Below are positions 27,546 to 35,263 of a DNA stretch of 36,409 bases, in pieces. The stretch spans positions 13,408-49,816 of the forward strand of contig PMIE01000048.1 in NCBI GenBank assembly GCA_003156975.1. Direction: 5' to 3'. A program made the position numbers and the translations under genes. Numbering within the stretch: position 1 is the first letter of the stretch; every line of letters begins with the position of its first letter. The notes below the pieces were generated by a model. The model was not told where the DNA came from, searched no databases, and saw nothing but the letters and a program-made list of their open reading frames with translations. The DNA is from Chloroflexota bacterium (lineage in GTDB: Bacteria > Chloroflexota > Limnocylindria > Limnocylindrales > CSP1-4).

Positions 27546-27602
27546 GCGGGCGCGTCGCAACCCCGTCCCGCTCGTGCCTGTGCTACGATCCGCCGCGCAC
27601 CC

Positions 27603-27642
27603 GGGCGGTTAGCTCAGTTGGTTAGAGCGCATGCTTGACATG
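27603..27642 (+). pseudogene. 5' half of tRNA-Val(GAC), disrupted in the 3' anticodon stem
   Basis: GGGCGGTTAGCTCAGTTGGTTAGAGCGCATGCTTGACATGC then CGTTCGCC instead of stem continuation; no T-arm or acceptor 3' strand follows. Confidence 0.75.
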
Positions 27643-27651
27643 CCGTTCGCC

Positions 27652-27823
27652 CCCAAGCGGTGTAGCCGGACCACTCCCAAGCGTGAAGCCGACGAGCGTC
27701 GACACCCCGATTATTGTGTCATTCGCAGGCGTGAGAGCCCGGATCACGGCCATCCTCGACCAGCGCGGAGCGTAGCCACTCTGCTTGGGAAGTAGCGGCG
27801 TCCGAACGGTATGTCCCAAGCGT
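27652..27823. repeat. CCCAAGCG repeats near the tRNA junction
   Basis: CCCAAGCG at 27652; TCCCAAGCGT at 27675-27684 and 27814-27823; inverted GCTTGGGA at 27783-27790. Confidence 0.6.
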
Positions 27824-27898
27824 TGGAATCGGGACCGAAAAGTGTCCAGTTAGAGTGTCGGAACGAGCTCGGTTTGGGCTGGTCAGGCCGACGCTCAG

Positions 27899-28435
27899 CT
27901 ATCTTGCCCTTTTGTTCGCAAACGGCAGCTTGAGACGAGGCGGCAGGGGTATCTCGGGCGCAACTTCAAGATCGCCCATGTCCACGTAGACGTCGATCTC
28001 GAGACTAGACCCGAGCGCGGCGATGCGTTGCAGCACATCGTGCTTGAAGGAGAAACCCGGATTGCCGTTGTCGGTGTGGTGCCCAATCCAGAGGGCGACC
28101 GACAGAACGCCATCGTCCGACCTCAGTGCGGCGATGGCCTCCGTTCGGTCTCCAATCCGATCAAGGAGATCCATGAGGTGCTCCTCGGCAGAGGCCGTCC
28201 GCTCCGGGCGCGACTCGATGACCCATCCACTGTTCTTGTGCGGGATCCGTCGTGTCACGCCGTTCGACGGATGGGACTCAGACTCCCCGCGCAGCCACCA
28301 TCGATCGGCTGCCAGGCCGATCCGGGCTCCGATGTCGTTCGGGTGCAGTTCGCTGGCGAGAATGACCAGACTGGCTCCTGAATCGGTCCGCGCGGGCTGG
28401 TATGTTCGGTCCTCGTCCATCAGAAACAGTGGCAT
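27899..28435 (-). CDS. DUF4279-like protein
   Basis: SGASLVILASELHPNDIGARIGLAADRWWLRGES...GWVIESRPERTASAEEHLMDLLDRI...GFSFKHDVLQRIAALGSSLEIDVYVD; start could be 28420. Confidence 0.6.
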   Translation of the reverse strand: MPLFLMDEDRTYQPARTDSGASLVILASELHPNDIGARIGLAADRWWLRGESESHPSNGVTRRIPHKNSGWVIESRPERTASAEEHLMDLLDRIGDRTEAIAALRSDDGVLSVALWIGHHTDNGNPGFSFKHDVLQRIAALGSSLEIDVYVDMGDLEVAPEIPLPPRLKLPFANKRAR

Positions 28436-28575
28436 GACTGCATGATCCAGGCTTGCCGAGGACAACGCAAGTCGGCAGCGTCCCTGACGTCGGCGTGCTC
28501 CTAGGCCGTAGGATCAACCGGCCAGTTCGTGCAAGGTGCAAATTTCGAAGGCCGACAGCACGGTACGGTGGAGAG

Positions 28576-29010
28576 ATGCTTCCGAAGACGGTCCGAGACT
28601 TCGAAACCAACCTCGACGCCTTGGCCGTTTCGGCGACCTGGGCTCAATCTCACCGCTTTTCTCTGATCGGGACGGCCGCCGATGGGACGCGGCAGTACGT
28701 GAATGACGAGATCGACGTTGACTTCGACCGGCTCTGGTACGCCGGGTTTCCCCTCGCGCGGACCCTCTTCTTCGGTCTCGCGAAACGTATCAAGACCTAC
28801 CGCTTCGTCAGCATTCAGCAGGCTGGCTCAAGCGTGCATTTCGAGACATGGCTCCAGTTCGGCCGAGGTTACCGACGTCTCACTTTGCACACGCTCCCGC
28901 CGACGATGGGGCTGGAAGGGGGAGGACTCAGGCAGAAGTTGGAGCGGTGGGAGACTCGGGGGCGAGTCAATCCGCTGCTCGTTGATCTAGGCCAGCCTGT
29001 CATTCGCTAG
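28576..29010 (+). CDS. hypothetical protein
   Basis: MLPKTVRDFETNLDALAVSATWAQSHRFSLIGTAADGTRQYVNDEIDVDFDRLWYAGFPLARTLFFG...; not recognised. Confidence 0.55.
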   Translation: MLPKTVRDFETNLDALAVSATWAQSHRFSLIGTAADGTRQYVNDEIDVDFDRLWYAGFPLARTLFFGLAKRIKTYRFVSIQQAGSSVHFETWLQFGRGYRRLTLHTLPPTMGLEGGGLRQKLERWETRGRVNPLLVDLGQPVIR

Positions 29011-29114
29011 CTCAGACCACGATCTTCTTCTCGCCATGGGTGATCACGTAACACGGGGTGTTCAGTCTTGATCCAAAGCCGCAGAGACCAATTGACACAG
29101 AGGGAGGGAGCCTG

Positions 29115-29867
29115 ATGGGCCGTACCTGTTTCGTGATCATGCCAATCGGTGATCAGCGGATCGGCGAGGTCACCGTCACTGCCGGCGAACTACGCCAGAG
29201 GTATGCGGACCTGATCAAGGAAGCTCTGCTGAAAGCAGACCCTGATCTGGAAGTGGTCCGTGCCGACGATGTAGCTCTGCCTGGCTCGATTAGCTCCGAC
29301 ATCTTGGCCAGACTGATGCACTCGGATCTGGTGGTCGCGGACGTGACCTACCCCAACGCGAACGTCTTCTACGAACTTGGCCTTAGGCACGCGTGCCGGT
29401 CCGGGACCATCATCATCCGTGACAAGACCGCACCCGCTATCCCGTTTGATATCGCCCATCTCAGGCACATTGAGTACGAGAATAGCCCGACCGGCTTGAA
29501 GCGGCTAGCCGCCGATTTTGGTCAGTGGATAAGCGCTATCGAGGAGAATCCGAATCGTCCGGACAGCCAGTTTCTCGAGCTTGCGAAGCTCACTGGATAC
29601 CGGTTCCCCGATTTCGGTAGCCAGGAGCGGGCGGTCGAGTCGGCTCAGGGAGAGATGATCGACGCCCTATTCCATTCTCCGGAGCTGCTGGAGCTCATGG
29701 CTCGCCAGCCGGCTGGCCAACCAGTCGACAACCTGGAGTTAATGCGGGCGATGTCAGCGAATCCGGACGCCTCGTCGACCCTGCTTAAGGCCATGGTCAA
29801 GTCCGGACAGGTGTCGTTGACTCCGACCGAAACGGGCAACAGGGCAACGCGACGCCGGAGGAAGTAG
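29115..29867 (+). CDS. TIR-like / nucleoside 2-deoxyribosyltransferase-like protein
   Basis: CFVIMPIGDQ, ISSDILARLMHSDLVVADVTYPNANVFYELGLRHA, PFDIAHLRHIEYE; GAGGGAGCC RBS. Confidence 0.75.
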   Translation: MGRTCFVIMPIGDQRIGEVTVTAGELRQRYADLIKEALLKADPDLEVVRADDVALPGSISSDILARLMHSDLVVADVTYPNANVFYELGLRHACRSGTIIIRDKTAPAIPFDIAHLRHIEYENSPTGLKRLAADFGQWISAIEENPNRPDSQFLELAKLTGYRFPDFGSQERAVESAQGEMIDALFHSPELLELMARQPAGQPVDNLELMRAMSANPDASSTLLKAMVKSGQVSLTPTETGNRATRRRRK

Positions 29868-29896
29868 TTCTCAGGCTGACTGCCGCACGCCGCTTC

Positions 29897-31312
29897 CTAC
29901 GTGCCACCAACTGCCATTTGATCCAGCACCTCCCGCGCCATCGTCGAGGCAGCCTCGTCTTGACGATTCGCGAGAGATCGCACGAGCCAGATGAGCGCCG
30001 GGCGCATGTTGGGATCGGCCGCCAGGTAACGGTGGATGAAGTGCAGGCCGAGGCGCTGCTCGTTCGGCTCGTCGCTGCGGCACAACATGTCTGCGGACTC
30101 CTCGAGGTGGTGCCACTCGTGGCGCTCCGCGAGCAGCGATGCCGCCTTGAGGGCTTGTCGGACCGTGCGATATCGCGCGGTGATGAGCACTGCGAGTTCG
30201 ATGCTGGTCATGTATTCGAGGTCGAACGCGGGGATGGCCTCGGATGGCGACGGGGAAGACTCCAGAGATGGCGCTTCGAGCTCTTCGATTGATGTCGCCT
30301 GGGTCTCGATGGCCGCCGGCTCAGCGGCCTCCTCGACGACCGAATCGATGACGGCGGCCACGGGAACCGGCTCGGTACGCTCGCGCTCCACGCCGTACCA
30401 GAGCGGATCTATATCCTCGCGCCCGCCATTCGCCAGGAGGCTGATCCAGGCCGCCGAGCCAACCTCGTACTCGCTCCGCCGTGCCTTCGGATCCGTCGCG
30501 ATCCCGCGAAGTGGACGCGGCTCATCGTTCGCACCGATCGCCAGTACCTCGGCATCTCCGCCCCGATCGGACACGTCGTCGATCGCGACGCCCCAGCAAC
30601 GGCCGGATAGCATCACGTCCTTCATCGGTCCAGCGATCTGGCGGAGGCGGGCGAGTCGTTCGGGGCTATTGGCGACCCAGAGCAGATGCCAGCCGACGCG
30701 GTGGTCTTCGAAGAGCTTGGCGTAGGCGCGGAGGCGATCCCGAATGACCGGCGGCCGTTCGGTCGACTCATCGACTTCGACGAGGATGAAGGCCGAAGCC
30801 TCGCCGGTATCGATGACGACGAGGTGGTCGGGTTTGACGCCCCAGTCGTATCCGGGGATGAGCCACTCGGGCCACCAGAGTTGGACGAGCCCGGGATTGT
30901 GCTGGACCAGCGAGGCGACGAACTCCACGCCGTCGAGCGAGTGACGGGTAGCGATCAGGCCAGGTGATCGATAGGCGTTGAGGTGAATGCGGCGTCGTCC
31001 GGATGAGCTGAGGCGATAGGCAAGGGGAATCCCGCCACGGTCAGGTGGGAGGGATTCTCTGATGACGAGGTTGTCGAGATAGAGCCTGCGTGTTCGTCGG
31101 AGTGCGGTGCGGAGGGATGGATAGACAAGGGATGCGAGTTGGCTAGCGGTGCAGACACGGGCATATTCGAGGAGGCGAAGGCAGGCACGGTCGGAGACCG
31201 AGAGCAGGCTGACGTCTACTCGCGTACGAACAACATGAGCGAGAGAAGAAGGACGGTAGCTCATGTAAGTTGCATCCATTCGGCCGACCGATTGAGCGTG
31301 AAATCGCGACAT
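29897..31312 (-). CDS. replication-relaxation family protein (winged-helix N-terminus)
   Basis: LSVSDRACLRLLEYARVCTASQLASLVYPSLRTALRRTRRLYLDNLVIRE...GVKPDHLVVIDTGEASAFILVEVDESTERPPVIRDRLRAYAKLFE; start may be an internal Met. Confidence 0.75.
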   Translation of the reverse strand: MSRFHAQSVGRMDATYMSYRPSSLAHVVRTRVDVSLLSVSDRACLRLLEYARVCTASQLASLVYPSLRTALRRTRRLYLDNLVIRESLPPDRGGIPLAYRLSSSGRRRIHLNAYRSPGLIATRHSLDGVEFVASLVQHNPGLVQLWWPEWLIPGYDWGVKPDHLVVIDTGEASAFILVEVDESTERPPVIRDRLRAYAKLFEDHRVGWHLLWVANSPERLARLRQIAGPMKDVMLSGRCWGVAIDDVSDRGGDAEVLAIGANDEPRPLRGIATDPKARRSEYEVGSAAWISLLANGGREDIDPLWYGVERERTEPVPVAAVIDSVVEEAAEPAAIETQATSIEELEAPSLESSPSPSEAIPAFDLEYMTSIELAVLITARYRTVRQALKAASLLAERHEWHHLEESADMLCRSDEPNEQRLGLHFIHRYLAADPNMRPALIWLVRSLANRQDEAASTMAREVLDQMAVGGT

Positions 31313-31489
31313 TGGGTTGTCGTGGGTCGACCCCGTCCAACGACGGTCTGATGCAGCGTCCGGCGCCGGATTTGCGGGCTGCTGGCGACCGACCGGCGGC
31401 GGGCACGCCGGAGCCCGCTCGGCTTCGAGCTGACCGAGCGGTATGGGAGGGCGCTTCCGGTCGTTGGGGGACGCATCCTCGGGATCGAG

Positions 31490-31774
31490 CTAGACCAGGT
31501 CGCCATGCCGGGGCCGCGGTCGTCGCGCACGCGTTGCTCGCGCCCGGGCGGACAGATAGGCGAGGCGAGCGAAGTGGGCTGCTCGGGCATGCGCCGCACG
31601 CCGAGCGCGCTCTTCGGGTTCGAGCAGACCGTCGGGATCGACCTCTCGGTCGAACGACGACCAGAACGCCTGCCTGGCGGCCTTGGTCGTCTCGCGAGGG
31701 TCGTGGGTCGCGTGGAGTCGATGTGCACCGATCCTTCCGCGAAGGGCCCGACTGGCCCGTTCGGCCTCGTCCAT
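31490..31774 (-). CDS. small conserved-looking hypothetical protein
   Basis: MDEAERASRALRGRIGAHRLHATHDPRETTKAARQAFWSSFDREVDPDGLLEPEERARRAAHARAAHFARLAYLSARARATRA, resembles small actinobacterial proteins. Confidence 0.6.
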   Translation of the reverse strand: MDEAERASRALRGRIGAHRLHATHDPRETTKAARQAFWSSFDREVDPDGLLEPEERARRAAHARAAHFARLAYLSARARATRARRPRPRHGDLV

Positions 31775-31915
31775 TTGATGGTTCCTTGTCCTTATCGATT
31801 CCAATGCCCGGCGGTTCGACGGTCGCTCCAGCCCTGCTGGGTCAGCAAGCGTTCCTGCGGTCGCCGAGCTTGTCCTGTCTCGCTTCGCCGTTCTGCCCGA
31901 GCCGCGCGTGGGGCC

Positions 31916-31949
31916 GGGTCAGAAGGCGTCGCGAGAAACGATCTGACCC
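31916..31949. repeat. inverted repeat
   Basis: GGGTCAGA (31916-31923) / TCTGACCC (31942-31949), 18-nt loop. Confidence 0.5.
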
Positions 31950-31982
31950 TACGCCCTCAACAGCTGGTTTGCAAGCATATTG

Positions 31983-32038
31983 CGTACGATATGGCGTACA
32001 TGTCGCACCTTGTGGGCCGTTGTACGCTGATTCGTACA
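31983..32038. promoter_or_regulatory. two TGTACG-N6-CGTACA type operators
   Basis: CGTACG-ATATGG-CGTACA (31983-32000) and TGTACG-CTGATT-CGTACA (32021-32038), centres 38 bp apart. Confidence 0.6.
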
Positions 32039-32085
32039 CATTGGGTGCGGCGAGTCCCAAGACTCGGATCTCCGGGGAGAAGGTC

Positions 32086-32688
32086 ATGACCGTCAGCGGT
32101 GTATTGCAGGCCATGGGGATGCGCGAGCTACGCACCAACCTTCGCGCAGTGGTCGAGCGGGTGGAAGCCGGTGCTCCTGTCGTCTGCCTGAAGGATGGCC
32201 AGCCGATCGCGGTCATGCTCGCTCACGAGGAGGCCGAGCACTGGCGCAAGGTCGAGGACTCGCTCGCGACGCTCCACGCGATGAACATCTACCCCGAAGT
32301 CCTGAACGATCCCTCGGAGCTTGCGGATCTGGCCTCCCTTATCCCTCCCGATCTCACCACCATCCGAAGGCTCACATCGGGGCCGCGTGCGATCTTGTCA
32401 CCGCTTCGGACAAAGGGCGTCTCCGATGCCCGGGCCGCGTTTGCGACTCTGATCGAAGAGGTCGCCCAGGGCAGGGTCCGGACGATCGTCCATCGCGGTC
32501 ATCTGGCGGTCGCAATCATCCCGGCACAGGAGTACGACCGCCTTCGCGCCCTCAACCGGGCGGTCAGCTGGTTCCGCGGCGCCGGCCTGGACCTGGCTAC
32601 CGCGACGGAGCAACAGGTCATCGACTTCGTTCGCTCACGGCGTGAAGGCCTCGAGGAAACCAGCGGGACGCCACGGGCTGCAGGATGA
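32086..32688 (+). CDS. Phd/YefM-type antitoxin with two tandem antitoxin domains
   Basis: MGMRELRTNLRAVVERVEAGAPVVCLKDGQPIAVMLAHEEAEHW and VSDARAAFATLIEEVAQGRVRTIVHRGHLAVAIIPAQEYDRLRAL; ATG 32086 (ORF track start too early). Confidence 0.75.
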   Translation: MTVSGVLQAMGMRELRTNLRAVVERVEAGAPVVCLKDGQPIAVMLAHEEAEHWRKVEDSLATLHAMNIYPEVLNDPSELADLASLIPPDLTTIRRLTSGPRAILSPLRTKGVSDARAAFATLIEEVAQGRVRTIVHRGHLAVAIIPAQEYDRLRALNRAVSWFRGAGLDLATATEQQVIDFVRSRREGLEETSGTPRAAG

Positions 32689-32691
32689 GAT

Positions 32692-33411
32692 CTATGGTTC
32701 GCTGAGGCGGCTCAGGGCGATAATCCCGTCGGCGGCGCCCGCGATTCCTCGCCATGCTTCATTGGTCGGGTCAATCAGAGCCCGATGAGCGCGCAGGTAG
32801 CCGCGCTCCTTGGCCGTGAGTTCGGCCCGCATCTCGTCGATGTTTGACACGAGCACCAGCAGTCGGGCGAGGTCCCGCCGATGCTTCGCCAATGAACTGC
32901 TCGACGCAGCCCTGGCCTTGATTACGAGCGCGCCTGCCAGCGTCGGCACCGGAAGTTTGAACAGATCGCCGAGGACGTCGATCGACACCTCGCGCCGGCG
33001 GTGCAGCGCTTGCGTACCTCCGACGGTCTCAAGGGTCGTGCCTGGGGGCGAAGTGGTCAGGTCGGCCCGCGGCCCGAGGTTCTCTGGCGCGAGCACGTCC
33101 ACGACGTCGTTGCCTCGGACGAAGCGGTAGCTGAGGCCGTCGTTCGTCAGCTTTGCCGTGAACCCGACCGACTCCAGCCGCCGAGCGGCCTCTTGGGTTG
33201 CGCCGGTAAGCGCTCGGACGTCCATGAGCGCGTCGACGTCCCGAGTCGCGCGCCCCGTTCGGCCTCCGTGCTCGCGTTCGAGAAGCGTGACCATTTGGCC
33301 GCCGATCAGGACCCATGGCAACCCTGCGAGGAGATCGGCGATCTCGTGCGTGACCCGCCAGAGCCGCTCGTCTGCATCGTCGCCGGGGACAATGACGATT
33401 GGGCGCTCCAT
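32692..33411 (-). CDS. nucleotidyltransferase, AbiEii/MenT-like toxin candidate
   Basis: WVLIGGQMVTLLEREHGGRTGRATRDVDALMDV (GG...DxD NTase signature); TGATG overlap with upstream HTH gene. Confidence 0.7.
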   Translation of the reverse strand: MERPIVIVPGDDADERLWRVTHEIADLLAGLPWVLIGGQMVTLLEREHGGRTGRATRDVDALMDVRALTGATQEAARRLESVGFTAKLTNDGLSYRFVRGNDVVDVLAPENLGPRADLTTSPPGTTLETVGGTQALHRRREVSIDVLGDLFKLPVPTLAGALVIKARAASSSSLAKHRRDLARLLVLVSNIDEMRAELTAKERGYLRAHRALIDPTNEAWRGIAGAADGIIALSRLSEP

Positions 33412-34091
33412 CAGCGCTGATACCGATCGAACAGGTGCCCCGCAGCTTCCTGGGAACGCGGGTCGACATCGTCGGCCAGGTCGATGGCTACGACCGAGGC
33501 GGGCGCAAACTGGCGAGCGGGCCAGTCGGGCGTGAGCGCGGGCGTCGTGCGTAGCGTGAGGTTGGGCTGCTGGCCCTCGAGCAGCTTGTACTTGTCGACC
33601 AGGGCATCAAGGCGTGCTTTCGTGAGGTACGCGTCGAACTCGTCGGCCGGCACCAGATCGAGGCCAACGTCTCGCGCGGCTGACACTCCCGTGCGCATCA
33701 GTCCCAGGTCGCGCCGGATTGACGCGAGGTCCGATGGGTGGGCGCGGAATTGCCGGCGTTGGGCGCGTGTCACCAGCCGCGGACGCAACGAGGCGAGCTC
33801 GTGGTGAGCGATGAAGGTCCGGAGCTTCGCGCGGGACACCGGGTCGAGCCAGGAAGCGTCGAGGCCGTCGAGTAGGAAAAGCAGACCCCACGCTCGCTGT
33901 GGCGAGAAGCGGCGACCCTCCAGGGTTCCCAGCTGTGCTCGGCGATCTACGCTCGCTGCGTCTATCAGCAGAACGCGTCCGAGGTGCCGAGCGACGAGCT
34001 CTCCGGACGCGATCAGCGTCCGCACCCGTCCGGCCGTCACTCCGAGTCGAGCGGCGGCTTCAGGGACCGACAGAGTCCTTTCCTCAACCAT
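33411..34091 (-). CDS. excisionase/MerR-type HTH protein, putative antitoxin
   Basis: TLSVPEAAARLGVTAGRVRTLIASGELVARHLGRVLLIDAASVDR HTH_17-like N-terminus; coupled to the NTase gene. Confidence 0.7.
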   Translation of the reverse strand: MVEERTLSVPEAAARLGVTAGRVRTLIASGELVARHLGRVLLIDAASVDRRAQLGTLEGRRFSPQRAWGLLFLLDGLDASWLDPVSRAKLRTFIAHHELASLRPRLVTRAQRRQFRAHPSDLASIRRDLGLMRTGVSAARDVGLDLVPADEFDAYLTKARLDALVDKYKLLEGQQPNLTLRTTPALTPDWPARQFAPASVVAIDLADDVDPRSQEAAGHLFDRYQR

Positions 34092-34192
34092 GGTGATAAC
34101 AGCATAGTTGAGGTAACTGCCACGTCAAGCAGCCAAGTTCGGAAGCGTCGAAATGGGCCTTCTGAACCGAAGCCGATCGCTATCCTGACGAC

Positions 34193-35098
34193 GTGATCGG
34201 CTCGCGCGACATCGAGATCAGACGGGCCGTGTTCGACTGGCTTACTGAGCAGCGCCAGGAACACGGCGAGGCGTTGTCGCGCGTATCTCTCGAGTCGTTC
34301 TCGCTGGAAGGCAAGCGGATCCCGTTGGTGGGTCCGCAGGGGATCTGGAAACCCGCCGTCTGCGAGCTGCCGCTATCGATTACGACCATCGTCCGCGGAC
34401 CATACGCCGATGCTTTCGACGAGCGGACAGGGCACCTCTCCTACGCGTACCGAGGCACCGATCCAGGTCACAAGGACAACGTCGGCCTGCGGACGGCGCA
34501 CGCCGAGCGCGTGCCGCTTGTCTACTTCCATTCGGTGGAACCCGGTTCCTACGTCGCTGTGTACCCGGCGTTCGTGGTGGGCGATGACCCGTCCGCCCTC
34601 AGGTTCGCGGTCCAGGTGGACGACATCTCGGCTGCTTACGCGAACGCGACCAACCAGGTTGCCGACGGCGGCGCGGAGGCGCGGCGCGAGTATGTGACGC
34701 GGGTAGTGCGCCAGAGGCTTCACCAGCAGCTGTTCCGCGAGCGGGTCTTGCGCGCGTACCAGGAGAGATGCGCACTTTGCAGCCTGCGACACCAGGAACT
34801 ACTCGATGCGGCCCACATCACGCCGGACAGCCACCCTGAAGGCGAGCCGGTGGTGAGCAACGGTGTGGCGCTCTGCAAGCTGCACCACGCCGCGTTCGAC
34901 CGCCTCTTCTTCGCGGTCCGTCCGGACTATGTGATCGAGGTCAAGCCGTCGATCCTCGCCGAGCACGACGGCCCGATGCTTGTCGTGGGCTTGCAGCAGA
35001 TACATGGCACGCTGCTTCTCCTGCCGCGCCGCCCGTCCGATCGACCGGACCCCAGGAGACTCGAGCAACGCTACGCCGACTTCCTGCGGGCTGGCTGA
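34193..35098 (+). CDS. HNH endonuclease with N-terminal PUA/SRA-like region (type IV restriction-like)
   Basis: CALCSLRHQELLDAAHITPDSHPEGEPVVSNGVALCKLHHAAFDRLFF (HNH); N-term IPLVGPQGIWKPAVCELPLSITTIVRGPYADAFDE...GHLSYAYRGTDPGHKDNVGLR...VPLVYFHSVEPGSYVAVYPAFVVGDD. Confidence 0.8.
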   Translation: MIGSRDIEIRRAVFDWLTEQRQEHGEALSRVSLESFSLEGKRIPLVGPQGIWKPAVCELPLSITTIVRGPYADAFDERTGHLSYAYRGTDPGHKDNVGLRTAHAERVPLVYFHSVEPGSYVAVYPAFVVGDDPSALRFAVQVDDISAAYANATNQVADGGAEARREYVTRVVRQRLHQQLFRERVLRAYQERCALCSLRHQELLDAAHITPDSHPEGEPVVSNGVALCKLHHAAFDRLFFAVRPDYVIEVKPSILAEHDGPMLVVGLQQIHGTLLLLPRRPSDRPDPRRLEQRYADFLRAG

Positions 35099-35263
35099 GT
35101 GCGACGGTGAGGCCTGACCTGATTTCTTGTACTCCTGCATGGCCCACAGGGGACCTGAACGTCAGGCTCGTGTCAGATCGCCGACATCGTGCTCCCCTGC
35201 GGTGCTGCAATACTGGGCCGCGCTCTCCGGCGACACCGACTGGGCGCTAGTTGAGGGGCTGCG

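Noticed and set aside
27622-27819. 65-aa minus-strand ORF over the truncated tRNA junction
   Set aside because: Overlaps the tRNA fragment and repeats; no domain or RBS recognised, probably spurious
27599-27900. CRISPR array or group I/II intron at the tRNA-Val break
   Set aside because: Repeats are only 8-10 bp and irregularly spaced; no intron core or 3' tRNA exon recognised nearby, though a model-based search would be needed to exclude an intron
30036-30725. 229-aa plus-strand ORF within the replication-relaxation gene
   Set aside because: Ser/Arg-rich antisense translation typical of GC-rich shadow frames
31505-32089. 194-aa plus-strand ORF across the divergent region
   Set aside because: Overlaps the minus-strand small protein and the operator region; composition looks non-coding
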